The notes under the pieces: generated by a model | The model's database searches: none | What the model was told of the DNA's origin: nothing | The model's input: only the letters and a program-made list of their open reading frames with translations | Origin: CAZNXJ01 sp964577115 | Lineage (GTDB): Bacteria > Planctomycetota > Planctomycetia > Pirellulales > Pirellulaceae | NCBI GenBank assembly: GCA_964577115.1 | Contig: CAZNXJ010000049.1 | Span: 1-22,990 of the forward strand | Direction: 5' to 3' | Length of the DNA: 22,990 bases | Translations under genes and position numbers: made by a program | In this document: positions 16,958 to 22,990 of the stretch, piece by piece | How positions within the stretch are numbered: position 1 is the stretch's first letter | How the letters are laid out: every line of letters begins with the position of its first letter

Positions 16958-18061
16958 TCAACGGCTCATGAGCACCGACGGCTCGTCCACCGCGTCGCCC
17001 TCGACAAGCGCCTGCTGCATTTCCACTCCCAGCATGACGCAGTTGATCCCCGAACCGATCCCCAGCAGAGCGACGTTCGCGCCGGGTTCGAAGATCTGAC
17101 GCTGCGCCGCCACGGCCAGGGTCAGCGGCAAGGCCACCGAACCGGTGTTGCCCAGCCACTCGAGCGTCGTGAAATCCCGTTCCGCCGGAAGCCCCAAGGT
17201 TTCCAGCAGCAACCGGCGATGCGCGAGACCAACCTGGTGGCAGATCGTCTGATCGAGATCCTCACGCGACCAACCCAGCTCGCTCAAGAACCGCTCGAAC
17301 GTGCGCTGGCCCGTCGCGACGCCTTCCTGCATCAGCCGTTCGGAATCCGTGTGCATCAAGGGCTGCATGCCCGAGCCGACCGCCTCGTCCTGCCCGCTGC
17401 GGCAGAGCGCGTGGTGCATGGTGTCGGCGCGCACGACGCCGCCGAGGAGCCGGTTTTGTGTGCGGCTGACGTCAGCATGCGTGAGCAGGATCGCGCAGCT
17501 CCCCGAGCCGATCGTCAGCGACGCCACAGCCGACTTGATCGATTGGCGCGTGAGCGACCGGTCTTCGTTCAGTGTGCGGATCGTCGTTTCGACCAGCTGC
17601 CGACTGCCCTCCGTCCCCACCGCAATTCCCGCTTCAATCTGCCCCAACTCGATCATGTTGGCGATCTGGAGCATCGCGCTAAGCAGCCCGAGGCAGGCGT
17701 TCGAAACGTCGTACACCTGGCACTCGGCAGGGAGCCCCAGCGCGTGGTGCACGCCGGCCGCAGTCGCCGGTTCGAGATAATCGCGGCAGACGGAACCGTG
17801 CACCAGCGCACCGACTCGCCGCCGTTCGAACTGGGCCGCCTTGAGCGCCCGCTCGGCGCTCTGCGTACTGTATTGGCTCGGCAGCGTACCGGCCGGCCAG
17901 AAGCGGCGACTGACAATACCGGTGAGCGCTTCGAGCCGCCCTTCGGGGAGCCGCAGCCGCTCGTAGACGGGCGCCAACCGCGCCTCCAATTCGCTGCTCG
18001 TCACCACCTCGTCGGGCAGGCAATACCCGAGCGACTCGACGCACACATGCCGATAATTCAT
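16958..18061 (-). CDS. OleA-like thiolase (3-oxoacyl-ACP synthase III family)
   Basis: A 367-residue thiolase-fold protein. The catalytic triad is C123 (SNACLGL), H275 (CHQVGLAH) and N305 (GNTGSVALP), as in FabH. Beyond this it resembles OleA, which joins two fatty acyl-CoAs in a head-to-head Claisen condensation: VCRDYLEPATA (91-101) carries E97, equivalent to the OleA-specific glutamate, and GIGSGINCVM (334-343) is close to the OleA ending. FabH itself lacks that glutamate. The likely role is condensation of acyl chains to a beta-keto acid, for olefin or related lipid synthesis. No OleB, OleC or OleD homologue lies in the window. ATG 18061 is chosen by homology; an upstream ATG at 18145 would add 28 Arg/Gly/Ala-rich residues. 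Confidence 0.85.
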   Translation of the reverse strand: MNYRHVCVESLGYCLPDEVVTSSELEARLAPVYERLRLPEGRLEALTGIVSRRFWPAGTLPSQYSTQSAERALKAAQFERRRVGALVHGSVCRDYLEPATAAGVHHALGLPAECQVYDVSNACLGLLSAMLQIANMIELGQIEAGIAVGTEGSRQLVETTIRTLNEDRSLTRQSIKSAVASLTIGSGSCAILLTHADVSRTQNRLLGGVVRADTMHHALCRSGQDEAVGSGMQPLMHTDSERLMQEGVATGQRTFERFLSELGWSREDLDQTICHQVGLAHRRLLLETLGLPAERDFTTLEWLGNTGSVALPLTLAVAAQRQIFEPGANVALLGIGSGINCVMLGVEMQQALVEGDAVDEPSVLMSR

Positions 18062-18140
18062 TTGCCGCGCTCGTTCCGTCCCAGGTCTCCGGCCGATTCG
18101 GGCGGCCACCGCGCCCGCACGGCCCGGCCGCCCTGCCTTC

Positions 18141-18169
18141 ACCATAGCCGTCGCTCGGCGCGGCGTAAA
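18141..18169 (-). promoter_or_regulatory. Candidate promoter of the OleA-like gene
   Basis: Minus-strand TTTACG (18164-18169), a 17-bp spacer and TATGGT (18141-18146), each four of six to consensus. Transcription would begin near 18134, about 73 nt before the chosen ATG. A start there would exclude the ATG at 18145 and so supports ATG 18061. Both boxes are weak, which fits a promoter that needs an activator. Confidence 0.35.
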
Positions 18170-18183
18170 GCGGCCGCTCGGCG

Positions 18184-18229
18184 AGTGCTAGCAATCAGCG
18201 CGCAAATGCTAGCACTGTCAGTGCTTGCA
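18184..18229. promoter_or_regulatory. Triple AGTGCTAGCA-type operator-like repeat
   Basis: Three 10-bp half-sites occur in 46 bp: AGTGCTAGCA (18184-18193), its exact inverse TGCTAGCACT (18207-18216) and AGTGCTTGCA (18220-18229, one mismatch). Sites 1 and 2 form a perfect inverted repeat with a 13-bp spacer; sites 2 and 3 form a near-perfect one with a 3-bp spacer. The cluster ends 14 bp upstream of the candidate -35 box of the OleA-like gene, where an activator would bind. The core resembles half of a CIRCE element, but the spacing and orientation differ. Confidence 0.5.
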
Positions 18230-18777
18230 CAGCATGTTGTGGTTCGTAGAAGGCCATCCCCAAAATGTCGCGTGCCCCTTGCGGACTTGCCGCGCCTGCT
18301 TAGACTTACCGCCCGTCGTTCAGGCCCACGTGCCGCAGGGATTCGAGAGTGACACGGGGCCGCCCCAGCAGTCGCCAGATGGGGCGCGCGGCGGATTGGA
18401 ATGGATCCACCGCCGGGAGCGAAAACGCCAGCCACCCGGTTGGCAAGCTCCGTTCGCCGCTTTGCGACTGCCCAAACCAGGACGGTGTTGGAGTTTCTCT
18501 GTTTCGGATAGGGAAGTCATTTCGGCGTCGCGACAAGGGAGTGCGCTCGGACGACGAGTCATGGGAACGGATGTCATCCACTACGAGCTTCGAGGCGCGC
18601 GGTCCTAGGGAGGTTCGCGGTCCGGAGCGTCGCTCGTGAGCGGATACATGTGCTGAACGGATTCGGCCCCTTTCACTTCGCAGCTTGCTCCTTATCACTT
18701 CGCTCGAAACACCGTCGACGTAGCGGGGTTTCGTTATCTAGACCCAGGAAGCAAGAAGTATCTGGAGGAACGGATCG
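18230..18777. other. 548-bp stretch with no recognisable gene
   Basis: Between the operator-like repeats and the C26-family gene I see no protein with family features in any frame; the open frames here are unremarkable in composition. The right end supplies the leader of the downstream gene with its strong GGAGGA. No convincing sigma-70 promoter, T-tailed hairpin or tRNA-like fold is visible. It could hold a small RNA, a decayed gene or only a long leader. Confidence 0.4.
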
Positions 18778-19524
18778 ATGTCGAGCAAGCCACTCATCGG
18801 ATTGAACGCGGATTATCGGGCGGAACGGAAGGATTCTCCGGCCTACGCGTTCTTGGCTGCCGGTTACTTTGAGTGTCTTCAGCGTGCCGGCGCAATTCCG
18901 GTGATTGTGCCCCCCATGGAGGATGTGCAGGACCTCGAAACGGTCCTCGACCACCTCGACGGTTTCGTCCTCGTCGGCGGCCAAGATCTTGATCCGCGCC
19001 GCGACGGCTTCATGCTGCATCCGAGCGTCCGGCTGCTCGACGAGCGGCGGGAAACGTTCGACCGTCAGTTGATGCAGGTCATCGCACAGCGGCGGTTGCC
19101 GGTCTTTGGCATCGGCGTCGGCATGCAGCTGCTGAACGTCTCGCAGGGCGGTAATCTGTTCCTGCACATTCCCGAGGATCTGCCGAACGCGATCCCTCAC
19201 AAGGATCCGCACGACGTCAATCACCGCCACGGGCTCGTCGTGACGCCCGGTTCGCTCATGGACCGCGTCTATGGCGACGGCGAGATCCGCGTGAACAGCA
19301 TGCATCACATGGCGATCGACGAAGTCGCTCCCGGTTTCGCCGTGACCGCTCGCTGTCCGGATGGCGTGATCGAGGCGATCGAGAGCACGCGTGAGGACTG
19401 GTTCGCAATCGGCACGCAATTCCATCCCGAAGCGGACAGCGCCTCGGCCCTCGACCAACGCATCTTCGAAGAGTTCGTCGCTGGCGCGGTTGGCCACAAG
19501 GTCGAACTGCGGATGGTGGCCTAG
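18778..19524 (+). CDS. Class I glutamine amidotransferase-fold protein (peptidase C26/PuuD-like) without catalytic Cys
   Basis: A 248-residue member of the gamma-glutamyl-gamma-aminobutyrate hydrolase family. Matches include PLIGLNADYR (5-14), LVGGQDLDP (65-73, normally GGxDvxP), NSMHHMA (173-179) and the triad end QFHPE (214-218, with H216 and E218). In these enzymes the nucleophile sits in GICxGMQ; here the segment is GIGVGMQ (111-117), and G113 (codon GGC at 19114) stands where the Cys should be. It should be unable to hydrolyse gamma-glutamyl bonds by the usual mechanism. The fold is otherwise intact, with no frameshift, so a binding or regulatory role is more likely than decay. Start ATG 18778 has GGAGGA eight nt upstream. 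Confidence 0.88.
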   Translation: MSSKPLIGLNADYRAERKDSPAYAFLAAGYFECLQRAGAIPVIVPPMEDVQDLETVLDHLDGFVLVGGQDLDPRRDGFMLHPSVRLLDERRETFDRQLMQVIAQRRLPVFGIGVGMQLLNVSQGGNLFLHIPEDLPNAIPHKDPHDVNHRHGLVVTPGSLMDRVYGDGEIRVNSMHHMAIDEVAPGFAVTARCPDGVIEAIESTREDWFAIGTQFHPEADSASALDQRIFEEFVAGAVGHKVELRMVA

Positions 19525-19550
19525 GGGAAAGAAATACAAGGGGAGCAGGA

Positions 19551-19774
19551 TACAGGGTTCGGGGTTCAGGGGTCAGGAAGGCCGCGCGGGGAGCGGGAAG
19601 GAGCCTTGGCTTCCTGCGTCGGCCTATGTGCGGGAGAAGCGCATTAGGGAGATCGTGCCGACGACCATCGGACAACAGCGCAGCACCTCCACCCCAAACC
19701 TGAACCCCCGCACCCTGCCGCTCTCCGGCCGCCCCCCTAAAGTCCATCTTCCTGAAACCTGCGTTCCTGAAACC
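19551..19774. repeat. Degenerate TTCAGG repeat cluster, two orientations
   Basis: In the 269-bp gap after the C26-family gene, TACAGGG, TTCGGGG, TTCAGGGG and TCAGG lie in a row at 19551-19577. The opposite orientation appears as CCTGAACCCCC (19699-19709) and as two copies of TTCCTGAAACC with a 15-nt period (19749-19759, 19764-19774). The arrangement of outward copies around about 120 bp resembles a decayed inverted-repeat element, but no clean ends or target duplication are visible. Confidence 0.4.
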
Positions 19775-19793
19775 GGAACCCTCCCCCTTTGCC

Positions 19794-20378
19794 TCACGCC
19801 TCGATCTTCGTCCCGAGGACTTCGAGAAACTTTCGCATCCAGGCGGGGTGAGCGGGCCAGGCGGGAGCCGACACCAGGTTGCCATCGACGTGCGCGTTAT
19901 CGTACGTCTCGCTCGCGGCAACGTAGGTTCCTCCGGCCGCTTCCACCTCGGGCTGGACCGCCGGATACGCACTGCATTGGCGCCCCTTCAGCACGCCAGC
20001 GGCGGCGAGCAACTGCGCGGCGTGGCAGATCGCGGCAATGGGTTTATCCGCTTGGGCGAAATGGCGGACAATTTCGCGCACGCGCGGATTGAGCCGCAGA
20101 TATTCGGGAGCTCGGCCGCCCGGCACCACGAGTGCGTCGTATTCCGCCTCCTGCACCTTCTCAAAATCGGCCGTAATGCGGAAATTGTGTCCACGCTTCT
20201 CGCTATAGGTCTGTTCGCCCTCAAAATCGTGGATGGCCGTCGCGACGGTATCGCCCGGGCGCTTGCCGGGGCAAACGACATCCACCTGATGGCCCACGGT
20301 CTGAAGGATTTGTAACGGCACCATGGCTTCGTAGTCTTCCACGTAGTCGCCGACGATCATCAGGATGCGTTTGGCCAT
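19794..20378 (-). CDS. DJ-1/PfpI family protein
   Basis: A 194-residue class I amidotransferase-like protein of the PfpI/YhbO/DJ-1 group, whose members have been reported as chaperones, deglycases or peptidases. The nucleophile elbow is AICHAAQ (C118 with H119). The acidic residue next to it is in GDYVEDYE (E14), and VVPGGRAPEYLR (84-95) is a family hallmark. The catalytic site thus looks complete, unlike the C26-family neighbour. ATG 20378 is chosen because AGGAGG lies eight nt upstream and MAKRILMIVGD is the normal N-terminus; an in-frame ATG at 20399 would add seven residues. It is probably monocistronic, with a promoter candidate at 20519-20547. Confidence 0.92.
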   Translation of the reverse strand: MAKRILMIVGDYVEDYEAMVPLQILQTVGHQVDVVCPGKRPGDTVATAIHDFEGEQTYSEKRGHNFRITADFEKVQEAEYDALVVPGGRAPEYLRLNPRVREIVRHFAQADKPIAAICHAAQLLAAAGVLKGRQCSAYPAVQPEVEAAGGTYVAASETYDNAHVDGNLVSAPAWPAHPAWMRKFLEVLGTKIEA

Positions 20379-20684
20379 CGAACGGTCCTCCTCGTGCATG
20401 GTTCCATCGTGTTTTCAGGCGTACAGGGAATCTTCCGCCTCCTCGTGCGGCGATTCAAGCCTCGCCGGAAGCGCGTCCGAGCTCGAACGAGAAAAATTCA
20501 GGGATCGATAGGCTGGCGAATATAGGCCGACCCTGCCGATAGGTAAATCTGACGATGGCGGAATCGTCGCGAAACGGGAAGTTCGCTGGCAGTTTGGATC
20601 GGTTGTTCCGCGGAAAGCGGTTCGACTAAGCGACATGGACGTTGGTTCGCCACTCGCAGCCTGCGCAGGTGAGACGAGTCAACG
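20379..20684. other. Divergent intergenic region between PfpI-like and RNase H-like genes
   Basis: The 306-bp gap holds the minus-strand promoter candidate at 20519-20547 and a TTCAGGG at 20497-20503. It also has an 11-bp direct repeat, CCTCCTCGTGC, at 20387-20397 and 20438-20448; on the minus strand each copy reads GCACGAGGAGG, and the nearer one is the ribosome binding site of the PfpI-like gene. No clear promoter is seen for the plus-strand gene and no further gene is recognised. Confidence 0.4.
20519..20547 (-). promoter_or_regulatory. Candidate promoter of the PfpI-like gene
   Basis: Minus-strand TTTACC (20542-20547, four of six to consensus), an exact 17-bp spacer, and TATATT (20519-20524, five of six). 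It would give a leader of about 135 nt before ATG 20378. Confidence 0.42.
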
Positions 20685-21299
20685 ATGAGCATACCCCGCC
20701 CGCATTTCCTACTGTTCTCCGATGCTACGCGTCCCACTCCTGGCCATTCGGAGAATGCCGTTGGCACCTGGCGCTTCGTTCTCGAGGAACTCGAAGGCGA
20801 CATGCGGCTCGAGGCCGAAGAAACCGAAGTCGAAACCAGCGGTGACCGGCTCGACCTACTCGCCGTGATTCGCGGCCTCGAAGCGCTCGATCAGCCTTCA
20901 CGTGTGACGCTTGTAACCAGCAGCCGCTATGTCGCGCGCGGCCTCCGCTACGGGCTCGACGAATGGCGCGAAAATGACTGGCAGTGGGAGAGCTTCGGCC
21001 AAATGACGCCGATCCGCAACGTGGATCTCTGGCGGCGCATCGATCGTGCTCTTGCTTTCCATCAGGTCGAATGCCGGACGCTCAGTGCACGCGACCACGC
21101 ACCGACCGAACCGCGCTGCGAGCCGCAATCACAGCCGCATTCGGCGGCCTCCAAGCGAGCGGCGCCGAGCTCCGATCGGCGGCGAGCCGCACAGCCGGGT
21201 TGGCAGCGCCCTGCGGCGCGCTGCGCTCGCTGGCTCCATGCGGCCTGGTCCGCCCTGACCGGCGGTACGGGTGCCGCGCCTTCGCATGCCGGTTGCTGA
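20685..21299 (+). CDS. RNase H-fold protein lacking canonical catalytic residues
   Basis: A 204-residue protein. Residues 7-133 follow bacterial RNase HI: FLLFSDAT (8-15, with D13 as the first active-site Asp), RLDLLAVIRGLEAL (55-68), VTLVTSSRYVARGL (74-87), ENDWQWESFGQMTPIRNVDLW (96-116) and RRIDRALAFHQVECR. The second acidic residue is D57 where Glu is usual. The third, Asp in T-D-S, is Ser (S79). The C-terminal segment that normally holds the fourth Asp (NERxDxLA) is missing, replaced by a low-complexity Ala/Arg/Pro/Ser tail (138-204). Hydrolysis of RNA-DNA hybrids by the usual two-metal mechanism is therefore unlikely. The start ATG 20685 has only a weak GAG-type Shine-Dalgarno sequence. 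Confidence 0.75.
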   Translation: MSIPRPHFLLFSDATRPTPGHSENAVGTWRFVLEELEGDMRLEAEETEVETSGDRLDLLAVIRGLEALDQPSRVTLVTSSRYVARGLRYGLDEWRENDWQWESFGQMTPIRNVDLWRRIDRALAFHQVECRTLSARDHAPTEPRCEPQSQPHSAASKRAAPSSDRRRAAQPGWQRPAARCARWLHAAWSALTGGTGAAPSHAGC

Positions 21300-21457
21300 T
21301 GCCACGCTTCTGCCGCTCGCGCGGCAACGCCACGTCAACCACTCGGGTTACCCGGAAACACGCGGTACAGGCTGAGCCTGAACCGGTCTACCCGCACACG
21401 GAATCAGAACAAATAATCTCTCACCGAGACCCACAGAGGGCAGGAGCAACCGGAGCG

Positions 21458-22990
21458 ATGATACGGACGAGCGTCACGCTGGACAGCATTGGAGCACTCA
21501 TCGACGGGCATCACGCCAACCCCTTCGAGGTGCTCGGACCGCATGAAATTAACGACAACGGCCGCAGCGCGGTGGCCGTGCGGGCATTTCTGCCGCAATC
21601 CGAGCAGGTGTGGATCATTGATACGGCGGAGTCGGTGCAGCGGCCGATGCGACAGATCCATCCGGCGGGACTTTTTGAAGCGATCTGTCCTGTCAGCGAA
21701 TCGATTCAGCAGCGAAAATATCGCCTGCGAGTCGCGACGAACAAGGGCCAAGTCATCACGATGCACGATCCGTACGCATTTGATCCGCTGCTTTCCGACT
21801 TTGATCTGTATTTGCTGGGCGAGGGACGACACTGGGACGCGCACCACAAGATGGGGGCGCAGCTCCGTACGGTCAACGGAGTCACTGGCGTGAACTTTGC
21901 CGTCTGGGCTCCCAACGCGCAGGCGGTCAGCGTCGTGGGCGATTTCAACGAGTGGGATGGGCGCCGCCATCCGATGCGCAAGCACATCCCGAGTGGCGTG
22001 TGGGAGCTGTTCATTCCGGATGTGAAGGTCGGCGAGAAGTACAAGTTCCGCATCAAGTCGTGCTGGGGCGACGTCGCTGATCGCTCGGACCCCTACGGTT
22101 TCTCGGCCGAGCTGCCGCCCTGTACGGCCTCGATCATCGCAGATCTCGACGACTACCAATGGAACGACGCGGCATGGCTCGAACAGCGCCAGCGCATCAA
22201 TCCGCTCGACCGACCGATCTCGGTCTATGAAGTTCATCTCGGCAGCTGGCGGCAGGACGCGCAGCGTCTGCACGGCTGGATGAACTACCGCGAGCTGGCT
22301 CATCAACTGGTCGCGTACTGTCAGCAGCAGGGCTACACACACATCGAGCTGCTACCGATCAGCGAACATCCGTTCACGGGAAGCTGGGGCTACCAAACGA
22401 TCGGCTACTACTCGGTGACCAGCCGCTACGGCACGCCGGCCGACTTCATGTACTTTGTCGATTACTGCCACCAGCACGGCATCGGCGTCATTCTTGACTG
22501 GGTTCCGGCGCACTTCCCGCGCGACGGGCACGGTTTGCGGCGGTTCGATGGCACCGCGCTGTACGAGCACGCGGATCCGCGGCAAGGCGAGCATCCCGAC
22601 TGGGGCACGCTGATCTTCAATTACGGCCGCAACGAGGTGCGCAATTACCTGCTGGCCAACGCGCTGTTCTGGGCCGAGCGTTACCACCTCGACGGGCTGC
22701 GCGTCGATGCGGTCGCCTCGATGCTCTACCTCGACTACAGCCGCCAGGAAGGCAATTGGATTCCGAACCGCTACGGCGGACGCGAGAACCTCGAGGCGAT
22801 CGATTTTCTCCGCGAGTTCAATACGACGATTCACGAGCGGCATCCCGGCATTCTAACGATCGCCGAAGAATCGACGGCGTGGGGCGGCGTTTCGCGGCCC
22901 GTGGATCATGGCGGCTTAGGGTTCAGCATCAAGTGGAACATGGGCTGGATGAACGATACGCTGCGCTACATGCGGCACGATCCCATCCAT
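21458..22990 (+). CDS. glgB: 1,4-alpha-glucan branching enzyme GlgB, N-terminal 511 residues
   Basis: The frame is open to the window end with no stop, so about 70% of a usual GlgB of some 730 residues is present. The enzyme cuts alpha-1,4-glucan and rejoins it through alpha-1,6 bonds in glycogen synthesis. An N1 domain (about 1-115) precedes a CBM48 (about 125-230, with NFAVWAPNAQAVSVVGDFN), then the GH13 barrel. DWVPAHFP (347-354) is region I, GLRVDAVASMLY (413-424) carries the nucleophile D417, and AEESTAW (469-475) carries the acid/base E470. Region IV lies beyond the window. ATG 21458 follows GGAG motifs at 2 and about 11 nt. Upstream, a 6-bp hairpin TGCCGC/GCGGCA (21311-21326) lies between it and the RNase H-like gene. 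Confidence 0.97.
   Translation, partial: MIRTSVTLDSIGALIDGHHANPFEVLGPHEINDNGRSAVAVRAFLPQSEQVWIIDTAESVQRPMRQIHPAGLFEAICPVSESIQQRKYRLRVATNKGQVITMHDPYAFDPLLSDFDLYLLGEGRHWDAHHKMGAQLRTVNGVTGVNFAVWAPNAQAVSVVGDFNEWDGRRHPMRKHIPSGVWELFIPDVKVGEKYKFRIKSCWGDVADRSDPYGFSAELPPCTASIIADLDDYQWNDAAWLEQRQRINPLDRPISVYEVHLGSWRQDAQRLHGWMNYRELAHQLVAYCQQQGYTHIELLPISEHPFTGSWGYQTIGYYSVTSRYGTPADFMYFVDYCHQHGIGVILDWVPAHFPRDGHGLRRFDGTALYEHADPRQGEHPDWGTLIFNYGRNEVRNYLLANALFWAERYHLDGLRVDAVASMLYLDYSRQEGNWIPNRYGGRENLEAIDFLREFNTTIHERHPGILTIAEESTAWGGVSRPVDHGGLGFSIKWNMGWMNDTLRYMRHDPIH

Noticed and set aside
18184..18229. CIRCE/HrcA operator
   Set aside because: CIRCE is TTAGCACTC-N9-GAGTGCTAA. Here the spacers are 13 and 3 bp, one pair is everted, and no groES/groEL or dnaK gene is adjacent.
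16925..18352. 475-codon plus-strand open frame over the OleA-like gene
   Set aside because: It is antisense to the thiolase with an intact catalytic triad, has no recognisable domain, and has an Arg/Leu/Gln-rich composition typical of shadow frames.
18225..18608. Possible small protein gene in the gap after the OleA-like promoter
   Set aside because: There is no Shine-Dalgarno sequence, no recognisable domain, and open frames of similar length on the opposite strand overlap it.
20415..20636. 73-codon minus-strand frame upstream of the PfpI-like gene
   Set aside because: It contains the best promoter candidate for that gene, has no ribosome binding site, and shows no family features.
21404..22342. 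312-codon minus-strand open frame over glgB
   Set aside because: It is antisense to the well-defined GlgB N-terminal domains and has no family match.

Overview
The window is GC-rich bacterial chromosome and reads like a planctomycete, probably a Pirellulales-type organism. This rests on gene content: a membrane-anchored squalene-cyclase-repeat protein with a proline-rich N-terminus, a secreted CehA/McbA metallohydrolase, a Gfo/Idh/MocA oxidoreductase, an OleA-like thiolase, GH88, and a loose layout of short operons. The assignment is inference; no rRNA or marker phylogeny is available here. I see no IS element, prophage, CRISPR array or toxin-antitoxin pair.

Layout. (1) 1-155: an initiator tRNA-Met on the minus strand, cut by the window edge, with a good promoter behind it. 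(2) 432-6447: PPC-repeat membrane protein (+), ispG (-), GH88 glucuronyl hydrolase (-), a TrmL-type tRNA methyltransferase (-), and an Ldh2-family dehydrogenase (+). (3) 6546-8828: a secreted PHP metallohydrolase (+) whose stop codon abuts the stop of the opposing gene. (4) 11912-8829 (-): a tightly packed operon of LpxL-like acyltransferase, Rieske ferredoxin, two-domain GNAT and exported gluzincin peptidase, the last three joined by 4-nt start/stop overlaps. A Gfo/Idh/MocA oxidoreductase lies upstream. (5) 16759-13406 (-): rimO, pgsA and a CPBP membrane protease. (6) 18061-16958 (-): an OleA-type thiolase with its operator-like repeats, then about 550 bp without a gene. (7) 18778-21299: a class I amidotransferase-fold protein without its cysteine (+), a PfpI/DJ-1 protein (-), and an RNase H-fold protein lacking catalytic residues (+). 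(8) 21458 to the end: glgB (+), open at the window edge.

Much of the content is housekeeping: initiator tRNA, isoprenoid precursors (ispG), phospholipid head groups (pgsA), ribosome and tRNA modification (rimO, trmL), and glycogen (glgB). The accessory part is mostly envelope and carbohydrate related.

The observations most worth following are the stand-alone OleA-like thiolase with a triple AGTGCTAGCA-type repeat just upstream of its likely promoter, two apparent pseudoenzymes within 2.5 kb (Cys-to-Gly amidotransferase and RNase H-like protein), the acyltransferase/Rieske/GNAT/peptidase operon, an initiator tRNA with an A-U pair in the normally all-GC anticodon stem, and a TTCAGGG-type word seen mainly between genes. 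I found no clear-cut new multi-gene defence or mobile system.
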